The notes beneath the pieces were generated by a model, which saw only the letters and a program-made list of their open reading frames with translations, was not told the DNA's origin and searched no databases. Position numbers and translations under genes: made by a program. Below, in pieces: positions 11,977 to 21,722 of a stretch of 64,000 nucleotides of DNA. The DNA is taken from contig OZ037842.1 in the NCBI GenBank assembly GCA_964035575.1, positions 248,001-312,000 on the forward strand. The letters are read 5' to 3'. Position 1 is the stretch's first letter. Each line of letters starts with the position of its first letter. This DNA comes from Rhynchopus sp. YZ270_cl-10. Lineage: Eukaryota > Euglenozoa > Diplonemea > Diplonemida > Diplonemidae.

Positions 11977-12737
11977 TTTGAAGAAAAAAAAACAAAAAAA
12001 AAAAGGGAAAAAAGTGTGTCTTGAAAAAAGCAACCAACTTCTGCTGCAGAGAGGTTTGAGGGGGTAAAAATGGGATATTTATTACATAAATTGGCATCGA
12101 TTTGGAGATCGAATTATTTGGGGTAATAATCCCGGTATGCATTGTAAATGATAAGGGGGTGGGGAAGAAAAGAGTGGGGAGTTGTGTGGGGAATTTGCGA
12201 CTACTAAAAAAAATTGGGCGAAAAAGGTGGGAATATTTTGAGGAAGAGATGGAGGGGATAAAGCGGTACGGGGTGTGTGTGACAACACAAAAATATTGGA
12301 GCACCGTATTCGTACAAATTATCGACCTTTTTTTTACGGTCGAAAATTTTTTTGTCCGAATACGGAATATCGTATCAGACTCCAGATATTGGTTGGTCCC
12401 CTTTTTTTGATGTACACGGGGTAGCTCACAGCATCGTACTGCATGGTACAACGTATCGAGAGGAACCTGTGTCTTTTACTGTACCACACAGCGCAGGACA
12501 AAGCTTTCAAAAAAGCACAATGTCCTGGACAGTGCAAATACAAAGGGGTCACAGCATTCGTCGCCTTTTTTGCATTCGTGGAGGAAAAAATGAAACAAAA
12601 GAAAGAAAAGTCGAAAGTTGAAATAAATGCAAAACCTCACGTGGTATGCACAGCTGGACAATAATGTGTCAGATGTGACTCACTGCTTCGCACACATCTT
12701 TCAAAAAGATCTTTTTAAAGTGCCGAAACGCAACGGC
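11977..12737. other. Spacer without a recognised gene
   Basis: AT-rich at first, then mixed composition. Frames on both strands are short and homopolymer-derived. Nothing is supported here. Confidence 0.5.
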
Positions 12738-12852
12738 TTGAAATACAAAGCCCTCTCGTGAACAATGCACCTTGGTGCAGGACCGGTGCAACGGGTGGAC
12801 CCCAACCATGCGGTCGTACATCCATTTCGTGGTTTACATTTGATAAAATAAA
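12738..12852 (+). repeat. Module D, full copy
   Basis: Starts AAATACAAAGCCCTCTCGTG, contains the palindrome TGCACCTTGGTGCA, and ends CATTTCGTGGTTTACATTTG followed by an A-rich stretch. The copy at 39873-39988 matches along almost the whole length. Confidence 0.75.
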
Positions 12853-13223
12853 CAAAGGACCAACGTGGATACGCTTAACAGACTGTGGTGTTGTTTGCCA
12901 CTACAAGAATGCGGCTTCTTCAGAAAACATATGGTTGAGATTACCCTGATTTGCTTTTTTAAAAAAGGCACTGGGGATGATGGAATTCCTTAAAAATGAC
13001 GAACTTCCTTAACGGTAAAATCCGGTAAATCCGTAATAAATGAATAAAATGAGAAAAAAGTATAATTTTGCAATACACCTAAACCTTGCTTCACCTTACA
13101 CTGACGGACGCAAGGTAGTGACCACCCCCCCCAAAAAAAAAAGAAGTTGAAGCAGGCTAAAACGCATCTCCCACCTGATTTTTACCCCGCGTATAGGCGC
13201 GTAAAGGCGCGTACAGGCCCGTA

Positions 13224-14627
13224 CAGTGTGACACAGAATTAATGGCCGATGAAGACATTTTATAAAAAAACGGCAAATTTTGACAAGGACATATTCAAAA
13301 CACCCCCAAAACATAAAATATTTACGCCCAGGAACACAATAAAAGCAAAAATATAATGGTTAAGGGTAAAGTGAACACTGAGGCCACGAGGGAAGGGTTG
13401 CGCCTACAGGCAGCGTCGCTAGTCGTTGTTGGCGGTAAGAGCCATGATGAGGTGGCGGAGTTGCTGAACGTTGCGAAGAGGAGTTTGGGTAGGTGGGTGA
13501 AGGAGTACCGCGCTGGAGAGCGGAATTTTTCGGACAAGCCAGGGAGGGGACGCAAGAGATCGGCCACCACCGACACCGTTAAGAATAGGGTGGTTAGACA
13601 CATGCGGGGCAAGCGGTTTCAGTCTTGCAGGAAAGTAGCGTCGCGACTACAGATTTCGAGGGAGAGTGTCCGCAGGTGCCTGAAGGAGAAGGGGCTGAAG
13701 CCCGTTCAAACGAAGAGCAAACCAAAGCTCTCGGAAAAGAACATCACTGCCCGGATAGAGTTTGCTGAAACGCATCGAAACACCGACTGGTCAAAGGTGA
13801 TGTTCACCGATGAAAAAGACTTTTGGCTTTTTTCTCGGGTGAGCAAGAAGAACGATGTTGTCTGGGTTGCAGATGGTGATGAGCCGCCCCCAACCGTTGA
13901 TAAGGTCAGGGCTACGCAGAAGGTTCACGTCTGGGGAGGAATCACCACCAGAGGTAAGACGAAGCTCTATTTCTATGACGGTGCTCTCAATGCAGAGAAG
14001 TACCGTACGCTCGTCTTACAGAAAGCGCTCAAAGAAATAAAAGAACTCCTGCCTGACAGTAGCTACACGTTTCAGCAGGATGGGGCACCCTGCCACACTG
14101 CGAACGTTACTCAAGCATTCCTCTCCTCCCAACCTTTCTCGTTCCTCCCTAAAGCTGACTGGCCAGGCAACTCCCCTGATCTCAATCCTATTGAGAACCT
14201 GTGGGCCAAGCTGCAGACTGCAGTCAACGAACGGGAGCCCAAAGACGTGTCAGCACTTAAACGTGCCATCAACAAGGAATGGTCCAAGATGGACAATAGC
14301 TTCGTTGCACGTTACATCATGTCAATGCCACGACGCCTAGACGCAGTTCGCAATTCCAACGGAATGCACACAAAATACTAATGCATGCTCTATTTATTTT
14401 TGTGCACCCACTCGTTTGTACTGCTACACTGTATTTTTTTTTTTTACACATACACCCTTTTTTACCAAAAAGGGATATTTCCATGTTAATATTTTCCCCA
14501 CACACACACTTTTCATACACGGCCAGTTGAAAATGCAATGAAATGAGTCAAATTTTGCCTATTTTTTAGAATAATATAACAATTTTTACAAAATGTCGTC
14601 ATCGGCCATTAATTCTGTGTCACACTG
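13224..14627 (+). mobile_element. Intact Tc1/mariner element, DD37E type
   Basis: Inverted ends start CAGTGTGACACAGAATTAAT and match over roughly 45 bases. TA flanks both sides (13222-13223 and 14628-14629), as expected for this superfamily. The 1,404-base element holds one uninterrupted transposase gene. The ends, target duplication and frame are all whole, so the insertion looks recent. It lies inside the MITE at 13171-14694. Confidence 0.85.
13356..14381 (+). CDS. Tc1/mariner (IS630 superfamily) transposase, DD37E
   Basis: Cut-and-paste transposase of 341 residues, the usual length for Tc1/mariner. The N-terminal half (residues 10-110) has two helix-turn-helix segments (DEVAELLNVAKRSLGRWVKE, then SRLQISRESVRRCLKEKG) separated by a GRGRKR basic linker, the usual DNA-end-binding arrangement. 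The catalytic core has Asp152 (MFTDEKDFW), Asp242 (FQQDGAPCHT) and Glu280 (SPDLNPIENLW). Thirty-seven residues separate the second and third acids, giving DD37E rather than the common DD34E or DD34D. All three acids are present and the frame is open, so it may be functional. The start is the ATG at 13356, 132 bases inside the left end. Confidence 0.95.
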   Translation: MVKGKVNTEATREGLRLQAASLVVVGGKSHDEVAELLNVAKRSLGRWVKEYRAGERNFSDKPGRGRKRSATTDTVKNRVVRHMRGKRFQSCRKVASRLQISRESVRRCLKEKGLKPVQTKSKPKLSEKNITARIEFAETHRNTDWSKVMFTDEKDFWLFSRVSKKNDVVWVADGDEPPPTVDKVRATQKVHVWGGITTRGKTKLYFYDGALNAEKYRTLVLQKALKEIKELLPDSSYTFQQDGAPCHTANVTQAFLSSQPFSFLPKADWPGNSPDLNPIENLWAKLQTAVNEREPKDVSALKRAINKEWSKMDNSFVARYIMSMPRRLDAVRNSNGMHTKY

Positions 14628-14734
14628 TATAGGCCAAACCCCACCTATTTTTCCCAGCCTTTACGCGCCTATACGCGGGGTAAAAATCAGGTGGATCTCA
14701 GTCGAACTCGTGCAAAAAAGAAAGAAAAATATAT

Positions 14735-14769
14735 AAGATGAACCTAAGCCTTTCGTGCTTATCAGCTAC
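14735..14769 (+). repeat. Module B hairpin
   Basis: AAGATGA leader, stem CTAAGC, loop near CTTTCGT, then a degraded right arm (GCTTATCAG). Confidence 0.6.
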
Positions 14770-14891
14770 GCGGGATTCCAGAAAGGGCGTTTGCCAGGGA
14801 TGACAATGTGGATTTTTGAGATTTTTTTTTTTTGGGTACCGAATGAAGGGTTTTTTGCCTGATTGATTTTGTTGAATCTAAAAAATGTATC

Positions 14892-14928
14892 TTAAAATAC
14901 AAAGCCCTCTCGTGACAGTGTACCTTTT
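14892..14928 (+). repeat. Module D, left arm only
   Basis: Reads AAAATACAAAGCCCTCTCGTG then ACAGTGTACC, followed by an A-rich run. The rest of the D module is missing. Confidence 0.6.
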
Positions 14929-15030
14929 AAAGAAAAAAACTGTGAAGACATACTAGTCACACCTAGTAGGTTCCAGTGAAAAAAAAGGGGGAAAGGAAGC
15001 TGAGACATCTATTCGTGAAAGAAAAAGAGA

Positions 15031-15078
15031 CGTTGAAAGTGCAAACGCCTCACCGTTCATCGGCGGACGCAGGCACTG
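15031..15078 (+). repeat. Module C
   Basis: Reads GTTGAAAGTGCAAACGCCTC then ACCGTTCATCGGCGGACGCA, ending GGCACT. AGTGC at the left pairs with GCACT at the right, and CGCC pairs with GGCG inside. A-rich runs lie on both sides. Confidence 0.7.
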
Positions 15079-15566
15079 GAAAAAAAAAATGGAAAAAAGG
15101 GAGGAAGTGTGCAGATGCAATAGAAAATGATTGATGCATCGGGCAACCTCCGTCACAGGTTGTGTTGGATAGGGTCGCAAAGTTGGAACTGTCTTTGTTC
15201 CCCCTCTACATTCAATGCAGGCTGCAGCTAAATGCGTATATAACAAAAAAAATACATTTTTCTTTTCAGAGAACCCCGTGATGGGTTGTAAACATTTTTT
15301 TTTTTAAAAATGCACAAAATCGGGGCACACTGAAAGAAAGTAATTCATAACTTTTTTTTGTTTTTTTTTTTCCAGGTTTGCTTTGCATTTTTTTTCTTGC
15401 CATTTTGTAAAGGAAACTGGCACAGGAAAGAGTCACTGAAAAAGAATACGTGGGGCATGGCGTGACTTAAAGCGACGCATGCTCTCCACCACCAGAGGAG
15501 GGAAGGGGGTTTTAAGAGATAATCACGGTGGCCTTGTTACCTTGGCAACAAGCAAAGCAACACGAT

Positions 15567-16501
15567 TTATATATCACCCATTCCACGAAAAACCGTATAC
15601 AAAACCCCTGTTTTTGGTAAAGAAACTAGACAACTTCTACTCCACTAATCTTATCGATTTTTTTTTTAATTGAAAGCGCCGAGCTCGGAAATTCACACTA
15701 GCGCATTTTCGACAACAAAAAAATACTTTATATTTCCGCAAACGATGTCGTCCGTGGACACATAATTTTAACAGGGGCCCAGGTCCCCAAAAATAATATT
15801 TTTTCTCATTTTTTGGAAGATCGGGTACGAAATCTTTCAATTCCGGGGTCGGACGATTTTTTTTATGCATCTGTTGATGTCTATTATTTTTTGGGCAGTT
15901 CTTAGGCGGAAGGTACCTACTAGGAAGTGCCTTATGGTGCCCCTTTTACAGAGGAATCCCTCTATATTTTAAGGCCACGCTTTCGTCAACAAAAAAATTG
16001 CCCAAGCACGCGTTTGAAAGATGCATTGCAATATCTTGCAATTCCGGGGTCGCACGACCAACGGGTAGACGCAGAAGGCGACCAGGGTACTACCATATAC
16101 TAGCGGCGAACACCCCATTTTCCAAGGTAATTTGCCCTGCTATATACAGCTATAGTGCAAAATTACCAATGGTAAAAAAAGTAGACAACTTCTACTCCAC
16201 TAATCTTCTCGATTTTTTTTTTAATGAAAAGCGCTGAGCTCGGAAATTCACACTAGCGGTGTTTTGGGGGGTTTTTGTGACCAGGAAATTGTCGAGATAA
16301 CTGGGAGCGCCGGACCCAAAACTCTCCCACACATCCTCGGATGGAATTTTTTTTTTATTTTTTTTTGAAAAAAATATTCTCAGATCCGGGGAGTCAAAAT
16401 GAATCAAATGCGGGGTCGGACGATAAAAAATTTGCATCTGGGTTCTCTGAGTGACTTTTTTGCAAAAGTATACGGAATTTCATGGAATGGGTGATATATA
16501 T
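15567..16501. mobile_element. Unclassified element with inverted ends and an internal duplication
   Basis: The ends share ATATCACCCATTCCAYGAAA and CCGTATAC in inverted orientation (15567-15600 and 16468-16501). Inside are two direct copies of block alpha (CAACTTCTACTCCACTAATC followed by T-run, then GAGCTCGGAAATTCACACTA) at 15617-15703 and 16171-16258. Block beta (CAATTCCGGGGTCGSACGA) recurs near 15838 and 16035, with a diverged copy near 16405. There is no transposase frame. Alpha and beta also occur inverted at 59343-59415 and 60960-60996. Confidence 0.6.
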
Positions 16502-17458
16502 TTTTTTTTTCCGTATTACTTTTGTAACTTGTTACATAACAAGCAAAATTGGTTGTTACCCATTGGTAAGAAGGTCATTGTGAAATGTTGAAGCACGGGA
16601 AAAACGAACCCCCCACCAGGGGGAAAGGGGGAAGGGGGACATAACTACATCGCTTTTTTGGAGATTAAAAAAGCCATCTATTGGTGTAGACGGTCATTTA
16701 CTCCCCAGAAAACATTATCAAGACCACATGCCGTTGGGTATGCAATACGTTCTTGAACACAAAAAAAATCAACACAACAAAAAAAGGGAAAACTTTACAG
16801 ACCCAACACCTCTCGTTACCAAACCCCCAAAGAAGCTTCATAAGCCTATCACCTATCCCGTTAGAGGTAATGAATGGAAAATTTGAAAGATGAGTGTGCT
16901 CTCGTGTACACACAACTAAAGATGATATGAAGTGCGTCAACAAATGACGCTTTTGTGGATTTAAAGTGGCTCTAAACCTAAACACAAAAAGCGAGAAAAT
17001 GGTCCCTCACCTTTGGGAATCCATGATTAAAAGGAGCGAATTGAACCATTTTGACCCGATGTAGAACGTTAATACCACAAAAGCTGAAAAGATCAGAGGA
17101 GTCTAATCTTTAAAAAAAAATCGATACGGCAGTGTTCTGTCTGGGTCGATACACAAACGACAAAAAAAAAAATCGCAACCCTTTTGGCATGATCGGAGCG
17201 CAAGTTTTCAAAGTCTTTTTCAAAGTCTTTACAGTGCACTATGCGTCGTTCGACTACACCATTTTTTTAACGTAGTTCCGGACCCATTCCCCCCTCCCAG
17301 TCACAACACTTCAGGCCAGTGGGACGCAGATAAAGGCAAGACAAAAGAGATAGAAACAAAGCCCCTTCCTATGTAGGGTAAATAGAGGGAGCGATAGGCA
17401 AGGTCCGGGAGAGTACGTTCAGTTGATCACTAGAGCCTGATTTTTTTGGATTGTTGAA

Positions 17459-17525
17459 AATTAGATTCATATACTTTCAGTTCACAGAATTGAAAGTATT
17501 TGAGAGGGTCAACACAATGCACCCA
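17459..17525 (+). repeat. Module G, copy 1
   Basis: Contains the hairpin ATACTTTCA ... TGAAAGTAT, then TTTGAGAGGGTCAACACAAT. The copy at 37069-37133 differs by about one base over 65. Confidence 0.75.
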
Positions 17526-17800
17526 TTCTTTTTTTTAGGGTTTTGAAAAGAAAAATAGATCCTAAGGATTGCCATGAGAAGGATGCAAAATGGCGGGTTG
17601 CTTTTATAGTGACAAACCACCGAGGCCACCTCCGAGTTAATGGAAGTAGGGCGCTTCCGAAAAAGCAGAAAGTCTCCTACAGGGGTTGAAAGGTTGTGTG
17701 AAAAAAAACAGAGAAATAAGTTGAAAGTACATACCGGACAACGAAGGCTTGAGTACTGGTAAAAATACGGGGGGGATTTTTTTTTTTTTGTCAGAAACTG

Positions 17801-17830
17801 AAGATGAACCTAAGCTGCGTGCTTAGCCTT
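17801..17830 (+). repeat. Module B hairpin
   Basis: AAGATGAACCTAAGC, short loop TGCGT, GCTTAG right arm. The stem is kept although the loop is shorter. Confidence 0.6.
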
Positions 17831-18136
17831 ACCTTCGCCAAATTCGTGGACTTTGTATTCATTGCGTTAGAGGGATGTTTGAACACCCAGAAAATATATC
17901 AAAAATAAAAAACAAAATAACACACAAAGGAATGTGCTAACGCCTCTTTATCTGGGCGCAGACAATAAACAAAACAAAAGATGCCTCATCTGATCGGTGA
18001 ACCTTCCAGGGGTTTCGCTCTGTTCACAGAGGGTTTCCCTTTTGCAGATTCAAACGAATCGTTTTTTTTTAGTTGGCAACATTTGTTAAGCTAGTGTTCT
18101 CGTTCAAAAGTGATAAACAAATGAAGAAAAAAAAAT

Positions 18137-18199
18137 GTGGAGATTGCACAACTGTGGCAACACAACCGAGGGCAACTACACTACTCCAACAATTTATCA
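18137..18199 (+). repeat. Module A, copy 1
   Basis: Reads GTGGAGATTGCACAACTGTG, GCAACACAACCGAGGGCAAC, then CAACAATTTATC and a long A run. A-tailed and SINE-like in form. Other copies: 21091-21155 (minus), 32320-32369, 40368-40428. Confidence 0.7.
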
Positions 18200-18585
18200 A
18201 AAAAAAAAAAAAAAAAAAAATGAAAGATGGATGTAACTCTCACACGCCTTACTCAAAGAATTCAAAGTTTTGGATGACCATAAAGGTCCAAAAACTGCTC
18301 AAAAATACTGTGTTTTTTTCGGGCTTCTATTTAGAGCGCTGAAAAGGGATATGGGGATAAAAATACAAAACAGACCATTTTTGGAAGAAAGAAGAGTTTA
18401 TAAGATGAAAAAACACTGCGGAAAAAGCGCGGAAATCAAAACTACACTGCAAAATGGGTCACTCTCTCCCCTCCCCCACTTTGCAGTTTTTGCCAACCAA
18501 TGCCAAAGAAACGTTGCCCAAATCTTAGAGAGATAGATTCTGTGTCGTTGGGGATGGCGAAAAAAAAAACAAAAAAATTGAAGTT

Positions 18586-18625
18586 GATAGTACCAACGCC
18601 TCTGGGACGCAGGAAGGGTACTGAC
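18586..18625 (+). repeat. Module C, shortened
   Basis: GTTGATAGTACCAACGCCTC then GGGACGCAGG; the central TTCATCGG part is missing, as in the copy at 40983. Confidence 0.5.
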
Positions 18626-19451
18626 GAACCCGTGGAGTGTTAAAAAAAAAATGGGCCAAATTCCCAAGATTTGGTACGGCACAACATATTCACGTACAAG
18701 GGGTACCAAGCTGACAAAAGTGGGCAACGTGGTCACTGAGCTTCGCGTGTCTGGTCACGTTGTGCTCCAGCAAAAAGTTGGGAAATCATCACAGGAGGCT
18801 AAAATCTATCAATGCTGCATCCCGTTTTGGTGGGAACTTTTTCCGTTTTGATAACTGCAGGTTGACACAGCTGTCCTATGAAAAAAAAAACGAACACAAG
18901 AAGGTGGAAAGAAGGAAGTGCAAAGTTGTGCAAGAAACGGGAGGTAAGAGCTAGCGCAAACACACAGAAAAAAAATCCGAAAACTTGAACGATGTGGAAT
19001 TGAACTTCGGGGGGCACAACACCTTCCTTTCAATTCCCATCGGACGCCCCACTAGGCAGCGCTAGACCCTCTCCTCTACAACGCTGCTAACGCTGCATGG
19101 TTTTTTGTTTTGCTTTGCCTTTTTTTTAGATCTATTATTTTTCATTTTTGGAGCATCACTTTTGACCATTTTGTTCGTTCATGTATGACTTTGTAAATTG
19201 AAAAAAAAACCCGTTTCACAGAAATGATATTCCGGAAACCTGATTTCTTTTTTGTTCTCTAATATTCCCTACTCCCCACAGGAGCAAAGAAGGGCGATAC
19301 CCCCAATGGGGTTACCCATTGGTTCTACTGTTCACCATGAGGAAGCGTAGCCCCGCGTAGATTGTAGCTCTGATTGAATGGTTAGCAGAACCCACGCTCA
19401 GGCAGCTCCCTCCTCCCCAACTTTATTTGCACCCACACCCCTGGATCGACG

Positions 19452-20618
19452 TCACAACCGATCCTTTTTCTTTTTTTGAAATTTGATATCACTAACCGGG
19501 AAGGATGCCACCACTGGCGGATTTGCCCCCTTTTGCCTTTGACACACAAAGACAACGTCTTCGGAAGGGGCAACTTCAATGCCTATCACACCTGCAGAGA
19601 ACTCACTGAGGATGCCAACTTCTTTGCGTGAGACAAGACACCAGACACGCACTGTATTATCCTCACCACCACTGAGTAAGAGCTGCCTGCGTGGGAGCAG
19701 ACAAAGACAGTTCACTTGTTTTGAGTGGCCGCAAAACACTTTGAGGCAAATTCGCGTTTCGGCGTCCCAAACACGTACAGTATCGTCTGTTGCGCAACTA
19801 TATACGGCAGTACCTTGTTCTGGAACGATAAGCGACGAAATGATATTGCTGTGGCCGCGCAGCACACCCAACGCAACGAGGGTTTCTGCGTCTAGGATGT
19901 GCACGGAATTGAATGACGACACAAACACCCTTCTGCCACAGGCCGACTCCGCGAGACCCTTTGCGCTCCACCCGATGTCATGGCACCGCACGCACACCAT
20001 GCCCACATCCCACATCTTTATCATCCTATCCGAGCTCCCATGAGAGTACAACACCCCACGCGTCTTCGACACCGCGATGCCCTGCACCACTCCTTTATGC
20101 GCTTCTACAGAGCTGCCTTCTGTCCAAGAACCCCGCCCCCACAACTTAATATTCCCCGACGCACCAGCACTGTACAACGTCGAGGAAGAGAACGCCATGC
20201 CGGTAATATGTCCAGTCTCTGCATCCAATTGCGCTTCGAGACATCCGTTTTCAGTGTTGAAGACATGGATTTGACCCCCATGAGGAGAATGTGAGGCAAT
20301 AAGAAGCTGCGAACAACATGGCGCAATAGCAATACACGACACAGCAGTGATGCCCTCTGTGTTATACCGATGCGGTGCAAGCAGCGGAGCAGGCAACACA
20401 ACACTCAACACATCACCCTGTGATATCCCCAACGTATGCACAGGGTCGCTGCACAGCCTGTCCAGCACCACCCCCTGGTACATAATCAGAACATCGTCCC
20501 GGCACCCAGACACACCCGACAGACGCACCCGCTCCCACACAGAGGCGACTGTATCGTCTGCGCTCAACGCAATGCCAACCACCTCTGATGAATTCGCGAA
20601 GTGTATCTTTATATCCAT
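19452..20618 (-). CDS. Ubiquitin-like/WD40-repeat protein
   Basis: 389 residues from ATG at 20618 (MDIKIHFANSSEVVG). The upstream Met adds only a non-conserved leader. Residues 1-75 have the spacing of a ubiquitin-like fold (DIKIHFANS ... VASVWERVRLSGV ... LIMYQGVVLD ... HTLGISQGDVLSVVL). The rest forms about seven WD40 blades with WD or WG ends: SAGASGNIKLWGRG, SHGSSDRMIKMWDV, SCATDDTVRVWDAET, SGGEDNTVRVWCL. WD40 propellers act as protein scaffolds. With an N-terminal Ubl the protein could act in a ubiquitin pathway, which is inference. No introns are needed. The Lys-rich end (QKKKKDRL) may run past a GTTAGT donor-like site, so the C-terminus is the least certain part. Confidence 0.88.
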   Translation of the reverse strand: MDIKIHFANSSEVVGIALSADDTVASVWERVRLSGVSGCRDDVLIMYQGVVLDRLCSDPVHTLGISQGDVLSVVLPAPLLAPHRYNTEGITAVSCIAIAPCCSQLLIASHSPHGGQIHVFNTENGCLEAQLDAETGHITGMAFSSSTLYSAGASGNIKLWGRGSWTEGSSVEAHKGVVQGIAVSKTRGVLYSHGSSDRMIKMWDVGMVCVRCHDIGWSAKGLAESACGRRVFVSSFNSVHILDAETLVALGVLRGHSNIISSLIVPEQGTAVYSCATDDTVRVWDAETRICLKVFCGHSKQVNCLCLLPRRQLLLSGGEDNTVRVWCLVSRKEVGILSEFSAGVIGIEVAPSEDVVFVCQRQKGANPPVVASFPVSDIKFQKKKKDRL

Positions 20619-21722
20619 TGTTTTGGGTGTTTCTGATACGTAGAATAGAAGGTGTGCAATGTAACGCAAAAATCCGCTAATAAAAGCATAACAAAATTCA
20701 AAGGATAATGTTCACCACACTGGATGATAGGGGTCACATGATAGGATCCTATCATCTGAACCTACCACATCACCCTTCGTACAGCGTGGTGTTCCAAAAA
20801 TGAGGGGGGAGGTGGGTACGTGGTCTTATAACAAATAAAAATTGCTTTTTTTTTTGGATGTATTGCCAGGGGGATGGGAAAGGGGAAGAGAACTCTCATT
20901 ATCTAAAAAACTTGGTACAAAACTAAAAAAACATGGAAATACTACAGAAATGGGGGATGGGGGAGGGTTTTTTTGTCACAGCAACGAGACAAAAAAAGGA
21001 AAAAAAACCCCCTCCTTTGCTAGAACAAAAAAAAAGAGCGGGCTGCTGGCTTGGCAGCAGTAGGTACAGTACAAATACATTATTATTATTTTTGATAAAT
21101 TGTTGGAGTAGTGTAGTTGCCTCGGGTTGTGTTGCCACAGTTTGTGCAATCTCCACTGTCTTTTTAATCTCGACAATCTGTTTGAGTGGCGCCCGCCCCG
21201 TCGGACCGTTACTATCTAACAAATGCACACGATTTATTTTGAACGTTTTAAGGGAAAGGAAAAGTTCGTCAAATGGGCTTAGGAACAGGTGAAATGAACC
21301 TCTCGCTCAGTCGCCTGTTAACCTTTAAACAAAACCGAAAAGAAAAGGGTCGGGGAAAGAAACCATTGCACGAGAACAAAGCTGTTCTGACCACAACCCC
21401 GCAAAGAAGGTAGTGGTTTTGCAACCGTTGTGCCATACTAATTTTTGAAGGTTTTATAAGGGGGAGAGGGCAAATGATAAAGATACGTATATTTTTTTTG
21501 AAAGTGAACGGGAAGGGTTTGTACGTTGATTCAAGCACCAAAAATAACGCGGGGTCCTTACATTACACCCAGTCGTTTTTCATCGTGCCATAGTTTTAAA
21601 AAAAACACCCCCCTTTATCGCCTTTCCCCTCCCTCCCGAATTCCCCCTCCCTATGAAACAAAAGAAAAGTTTGCCTGTACAGTTAACATAATCGAACCAA
21701 ACTGCACAAAGATTATTCTGTT
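20619..21722. other. Spacer, one module A copy, no gene
   Basis: A/T-rich. A module A copy lies on the minus strand at 21091-21155 and a degraded B-like segment at about 21288-21320. Nothing else is supported. Confidence 0.5.
21091..21155 (-). repeat. Module A, copy 2 (inverted)
   Basis: The complement matches the copy at 18137-18199 almost throughout (GTTGCCTCGGGTTGTGTTGC on the plus strand). It is one of only two modules found on the gene strand. Confidence 0.7.

Larger units (their letters stand above)
13171..14694. mobile_element. MITE with 38-base ends, split by a Tc1/mariner insertion
   Basis: The outer inverted ends start CCACCTGATTTTTACC and match for about 38 bases. The direct repeat ATCTC flanks both sides (13166-13170 and 14695-14699). 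Without the inner element the MITE would be about 120 bases. A 5-base duplication does not fit Tc1/mariner, so this is a different family from the element inside it. The foldback at 40165-40241 has related ends (CCATCTGATTTT). Confidence 0.7.
16502..19451. other. Spacer rich in short structured modules, no gene seen
   Basis: It holds modules G, B, A and C (listed separately) and a B-like hairpin at 16884-16914 with the CTCTCGTG loop. Otherwise it is AT-rich with homopolymer runs. No frame resembles a protein. Confidence 0.5.
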
